The position numbers were made by a program, and so were the translations under genes. This document shows positions 3,977 through 6,658 of a stretch of 6,658 nt of DNA, piece by piece (positions within the stretch are counted from its first letter, which is position 1; each line of letters starts with the position of its first letter). The stretch spans positions 1 through 6,658 of the forward strand of contig JAJYFX010000107.1 of NCBI GenBank assembly GCA_021785315.1. The letters run 5' to 3'. A model generated the notes under the pieces. The model was not told where the DNA came from. It saw only the letters and a program-made list of their open reading frames with translations, and searched no databases. The DNA comes from Actinomycetes bacterium. GTDB taxonomy: Bacteria > Actinomycetota > Acidimicrobiia > Acidimicrobiales > Acidimicrobiaceae.

Positions 3977-6325
3977 ATGAGTTTTGAAGTCTCCGAGCCT
4001 GCTCAACCCAATCGCATCAATATTAGACAAATCCAGGATAAGTCCTTTTCAACGGCATGGAAGGGCTATCGCATTGATGATGTCAGGGCGTACTTGGCTC
4101 AGGTTGCATTTGAGGTCAGAGAGCTTTCGATGGAGCTCGATGCAGCCCGTGCCAGAATCCAGGAAATTGGAGAGAATGACGGGCAAAGTGGCGAGGCTTT
4201 ATCTAAAGAAGTTCTAAGGGCCGAAGAGACGGCCGCCCAGATTCTCCATGATGCCAATGAAGCGGCCAAGGCGCTCCGAGATCAAGCGCGCCAGCATTTT
4301 GAAACCGTGCGCCAAAAGGCGGAGGAGGAGGCACGGGAAGTTCTAGACAATGCCCGTGCGCAGTCCAGGCGCGACAACAGCCCATCCGACGGATTCAGTT
4401 CAGCCCAGATCGACGATTCTTCCAGAAAGGAGCTTGAACAGGCACGAAGCAAGGCTGCGGAGATCATCGAAAGATCGAAAGCCGAAGGGCGGGCGATGAT
4501 CGATCAGGCCAGAGATCTGAGAAACGAGATTCTTGCGGATCTAAGACAAAAACGAGCGGTGCTCGATAGTGAGATTGCTGACCTGGCGACAAGAAGGATC
4601 GAAGCTTATCAAAGTTTGACCAGGGCAGTTCAACTGATCAGTGAAGCAGGAACGATCGTCTTCTCTGGCGAACATGAAGAACAGCAAGAGCAAGAAGAAT
4701 CCGGCGAGATCGAGCTATCGGCCGATGGGCCAGAAGCGGACCAGAGCACTCAATATCCGTTCAAAGAGCCAAGCGAGATAACAGTTGATTCCGAAAGTGA
4801 TAAGCCCAAGTCTGCCCCAGGTGATGCAGACCGATATCAGGCTGCCGTAATCAGCTCCCAGGTCGAGATCGGCGATCACCTGGAGGAAGGAATTGTTCGG
4901 GTCTTTCACAAGGACACGGAGACTGGCGCGTCAGACAAGGAGAAAGTTCTGGATGCGGTTTCGTCGAGACGGGAATCTGAAAGCTCAACTCTCAGTCAGC
5001 ACGCTGCCGCCGCTATAGAGAACTCCGCTGAAGAGGAGATGCGCTTCGAAGAGGATGCCGACGGTTCGGTCTTGTCGTCCCAGGGTCAGGTTTCAAGCCG
5101 CGCGACTTCCGAAGAGGTTGCGGCGGAGGAAGACGATCGAAAATCTGTCGCGGAAATGTCCGGGTTGGAATCAGAACAAATGCAAGCGAGCGGGTTCCAC
5201 GATGACGAAATGGCCAATACAGCAGCGCAGGCAGTCGGGACCTCGGAACCCTTAGGGATTCGTCAAGAACCAAATGAGGAAATTCGTCAGGATGAATCGG
5301 AGGTTCTTGCTTCGGCCCGAAAAGTTGAATCCGGCTCGCCGCTGCATTCGGGCGGCGATGAGACGCAAAGGTCGCGCAAGGCCGACGAGATATTGGCGAG
5401 GATCAGGTCATTGCGCCTTGGGGAGCGGCCATCCGATTCGCCAATTCAAGGCGATATGGACAGCCTTTCCCCGCCGGCGGAAACCGAGCATATTTCGGCT
5501 CAATCGCACATAGAGCAGAAGGTGCCCAAGATCTTTTCTCTGTCCGATAACGAATCTGAAGATGTGAATAAGGGTGCTGAACCCAATGCCGAGATTGAGG
5601 AGGGTGACTTCCGAGGCGACGGAACCGAAGGAGTCTCTCCTGAAATAGATGCCGCCACACGGGAGCTGCTTGACGTGCGCGAAGAACTTCTAGCCCCGGT
5701 TGCAACAATGCTATTTAAAAGGATGAAGAGGCTCCTGTCGGATGAGCAAAATGATTTGCTGGACAAAGTGCGCAGAGGTTCCGGCTCGGAAGTGGAATTG
5801 GAGAAATTGCTGGACGAAAAGGAGCAGATCGATGCACTGGCTTTCGCATCGCTTGACTTTTTCGAGCAGGTCCGATTAGGTGTGGCAGGACTGTTTGTAG
5901 AAACAAATGGAAGTTCCGTCAGGCGCGATATCTCAAAGCAGGCCGTCCAATATTCGGAAGAGTTCGCTAAAGAGGTAGTGTTGCCGCTGAGGCGCCGTAT
6001 CGGGGAAGCGCTGTCGGTGGATGTCACCGCCGAGGATCAGTCAACTGCCGGTGCTCTAGGCGCTATATACAGGGACGTCAGGTCAAATCGTCTTGAGCCG
6101 CTGATATCTCAGTATGCCAATACCGTGTTTTGCGCCACTGTCATGCTCGAATCAGGATATGAATCTTTTGTCTGGGCTACAGACCCGCAGGAGGTACCTT
6201 GTGCCGATTGTTTGGATAATTCCCTGGCGGGAGCCACAATGGGCGGAGAACAGTTTCCTACCGGACATTACCATCCTGGAATTCATTCTGGGTGTAGATG
6301 CCTTTTAGTGCCATTTATCGCCTAA
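3977..6325 (+). CDS. Large DivIVA-domain coiled-coil protein with C-terminal MuF-like Cys/His motif
   Basis: From ATG 3977 the protein has 782 residues. Residues 12-50 are a DivIVA N-terminal domain: IRQIQDKSFSTAWKGYRIDDVRAYL, where W28-K29 match the membrane-inserting Phe-Arg of B. subtilis DivIVA. Charged coiled coil follows (about 45-225). Residues 231-555 form a Glu/Asp/Ser-rich, probably disordered linker with one basic island (RSRKADEILARIRSLRLG, 465-482). Residues 558-720 look helical again. The end (725-779) carries W733, C742xxC745, H764xH766P, H770 and GC773RC775, resembling the phage Mu gpF-like (MuF) C-terminal motif and a likely zinc site. DivIVA proteins mark poles or septa and recruit partners; the role of the C-terminal domain is unknown. 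Typical bacterial DivIVA proteins are much shorter. An in-frame TTG at 3917 would add 20 residues but lacks a ribosome site. The next gene starts 10 nt downstream. Confidence 0.85.
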   Translation: MSFEVSEPAQPNRINIRQIQDKSFSTAWKGYRIDDVRAYLAQVAFEVRELSMELDAARARIQEIGENDGQSGEALSKEVLRAEETAAQILHDANEAAKALRDQARQHFETVRQKAEEEAREVLDNARAQSRRDNSPSDGFSSAQIDDSSRKELEQARSKAAEIIERSKAEGRAMIDQARDLRNEILADLRQKRAVLDSEIADLATRRIEAYQSLTRAVQLISEAGTIVFSGEHEEQQEQEESGEIELSADGPEADQSTQYPFKEPSEITVDSESDKPKSAPGDADRYQAAVISSQVEIGDHLEEGIVRVFHKDTETGASDKEKVLDAVSSRRESESSTLSQHAAAAIENSAEEEMRFEEDADGSVLSSQGQVSSRATSEEVAAEEDDRKSVAEMSGLESEQMQASGFHDDEMANTAAQAVGTSEPLGIRQEPNEEIRQDESEVLASARKVESGSPLHSGGDETQRSRKADEILARIRSLRLGERPSDSPIQGDMDSLSPPAETEHISAQSHIEQKVPKIFSLSDNESEDVNKGAEPNAEIEEGDFRGDGTEGVSPEIDAATRELLDVREELLAPVATMLFKRMKRLLSDEQNDLLDKVRRGSGSEVELEKLLDEKEQIDALAFASLDFFEQVRLGVAGLFVETNGSSVRRDISKQAVQYSEEFAKEVVLPLRRRIGEALSVDVTAEDQSTAGALGAIYRDVRSNRLEPLISQYANTVFCATVMLESGYESFVWATDPQEVPCADCLDNSLAGATMGGEQFPTGHYHPGIHSGCRCLLVPFIA

Positions 6326-6328
6326 TCT
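6323..6328 (+). promoter_or_regulatory. Candidate leaderless -10 box (TAATCT) of the UPF0182 gene, overlapping the DivIVA stop codon
   Basis: TAATCT begins with the TAA stop of the DivIVA gene and ends 7 nt before ATG 6336, the same geometry as the other Shine-Dalgarno-less starts here. It would allow transcription of the membrane protein independent of the upstream gene. No clear -35 element is seen, and it overlaps coding sequence, so the evidence is the pattern alone. Confidence 0.35.
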
Positions 6329-6335
6329 CATTTCC

Positions 6336-6658
6336 ATGAGGATTCCAGCTGATTTGCCACCACAGAGAAGACGAGTGTCCAAACGACAGTTACTTTTCTT
6401 CGTCTCGGTAATAATTTTCATCATAATTGTGCTGTCTCTTCGGAGCATCGCAGTTTTTTATACCGATTTTCTGTGGTTTTCAAGCGTCCATTTCACAGAA
6501 GTTTGGAAGGGAGTGCTGCTTGACAAGATCGGTCTGGCGGTCGTTTTCGATCTTGTCTTTTTTATTCTTGCGTTCGTCAATCTGACAGTTGCTTCGAAAC
6601 TGAGTCCGCCACTGTCGGCGCTCGGACCAGGGGAAGACGAATTAGTTATCCGTTTTCG
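6336..6658 (+). CDS. UPF0182 family integral membrane protein, N-terminal part, truncated by window edge
   Basis: The frame opens at ATG 6336 and remains open to the right edge, giving 107 complete codons. The start MRIPADLPPQRRR followed by a long hydrophobic helix (about 19-35), then VFYTDFLWFSSV (40-51), EVWKGVLLDKIGLAVVF (55-71) and a second helix (about 65-85) with FVNLTVASKLSP (80-91), matches the opening of UPF0182 (COG1615) proteins. These are long polytopic membrane proteins, commonly about 900-1000 residues, with several N-terminal helices and a large extracytoplasmic part; their function is not established. The start is 10 nt after the DivIVA stop and has no Shine-Dalgarno. The rest of the gene is outside the window. 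Confidence 0.92.
   Translation, partial: MRIPADLPPQRRRVSKRQLLFFVSVIIFIIIVLSLRSIAVFYTDFLWFSSVHFTEVWKGVLLDKIGLAVVFDLVFFILAFVNLTVASKLSPPLSALGPGEDELVIRF

Noticed and set aside
5500..6027. A 175-codon minus-strand frame opposite the DivIVA C-terminal half
   Set aside because: It is very Ser-rich with no domain pattern, as expected opposite Glu-, Asp- and Arg-rich codons; the plus-strand frame is continuous and carries the Cys/His motif.
3977..6325. A prophage head gene or prophage remnant, suggested by the MuF-like end
   Set aside because: No portal, terminase, capsid, integrase or attachment site is present, and the motif is part of one continuous DivIVA reading frame among cellular genes.

Overview
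This window most likely comes from a high-level actinobacterial lineage, probably class Acidimicrobiia. The reasons are a serine protease N-terminus with the actinobacterial 'DRLWxHPSE' motif, a YlbL-type PDZ/Lon-like membrane protease, a DivIVA protein, and a UPF0182 membrane protein starting 'MRIPADLP'. Base composition looks close to 50% GC (by eye). Several start codons have no Shine-Dalgarno sequence but a TANNNT box 6-7 nt upstream, the usual actinobacterial leaderless layout. The taxonomic call is inference; no search was run.

Layout. Positions 1-268 (minus) hold the first 89 codons of a membrane-anchored trypsin/HtrA-like serine protease that runs off the left edge. A 91-bp divergent spacer separates it from a tight plus-strand operon: moaE (molybdopterin synthase large subunit, 360-857), a 64-residue single-pass membrane protein (861-1055) and a divergent MreB/actin-like protein (1057-2016), with gaps of 3 and 1 nt. 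A minus-strand HEAT-repeat protein (2019-2645) converges on the operon with only 2 nt between stop codons. After a 120-bp divergent spacer come three plus-strand genes: a PDZ plus Lon-like Ser/Lys protease (2766-3800), a large DivIVA-domain protein (3977-6325), and the start of a UPF0182 polytopic membrane protein (6336 to the right edge).

The theme is the cell envelope and cell shape: an actin-like protein, a polar/septal coiled-coil scaffold, two membrane-tethered proteases and an integral membrane protein. MoaE is the metabolic outlier. The most unusual object is the DivIVA protein. Its N-terminal DivIVA lipid-binding domain and coiled coil lead into about 325 residues of acidic disordered linker. 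The C-terminal domain ends in a Cys/His cluster (CxxC...HxHPxxHxGCRC) that closely resembles the C-terminal motif of phage Mu gpF-like (MuF) head-morphogenesis proteins. The second unusual object is the MreB-like protein, which keeps the fold signature but has lost key acidic residues of the ATPase site.

No tRNA, rRNA, CRISPR array, insertion sequence or prophage gene was seen. The longest gene-free stretch is 3801-3976 (176 bp).
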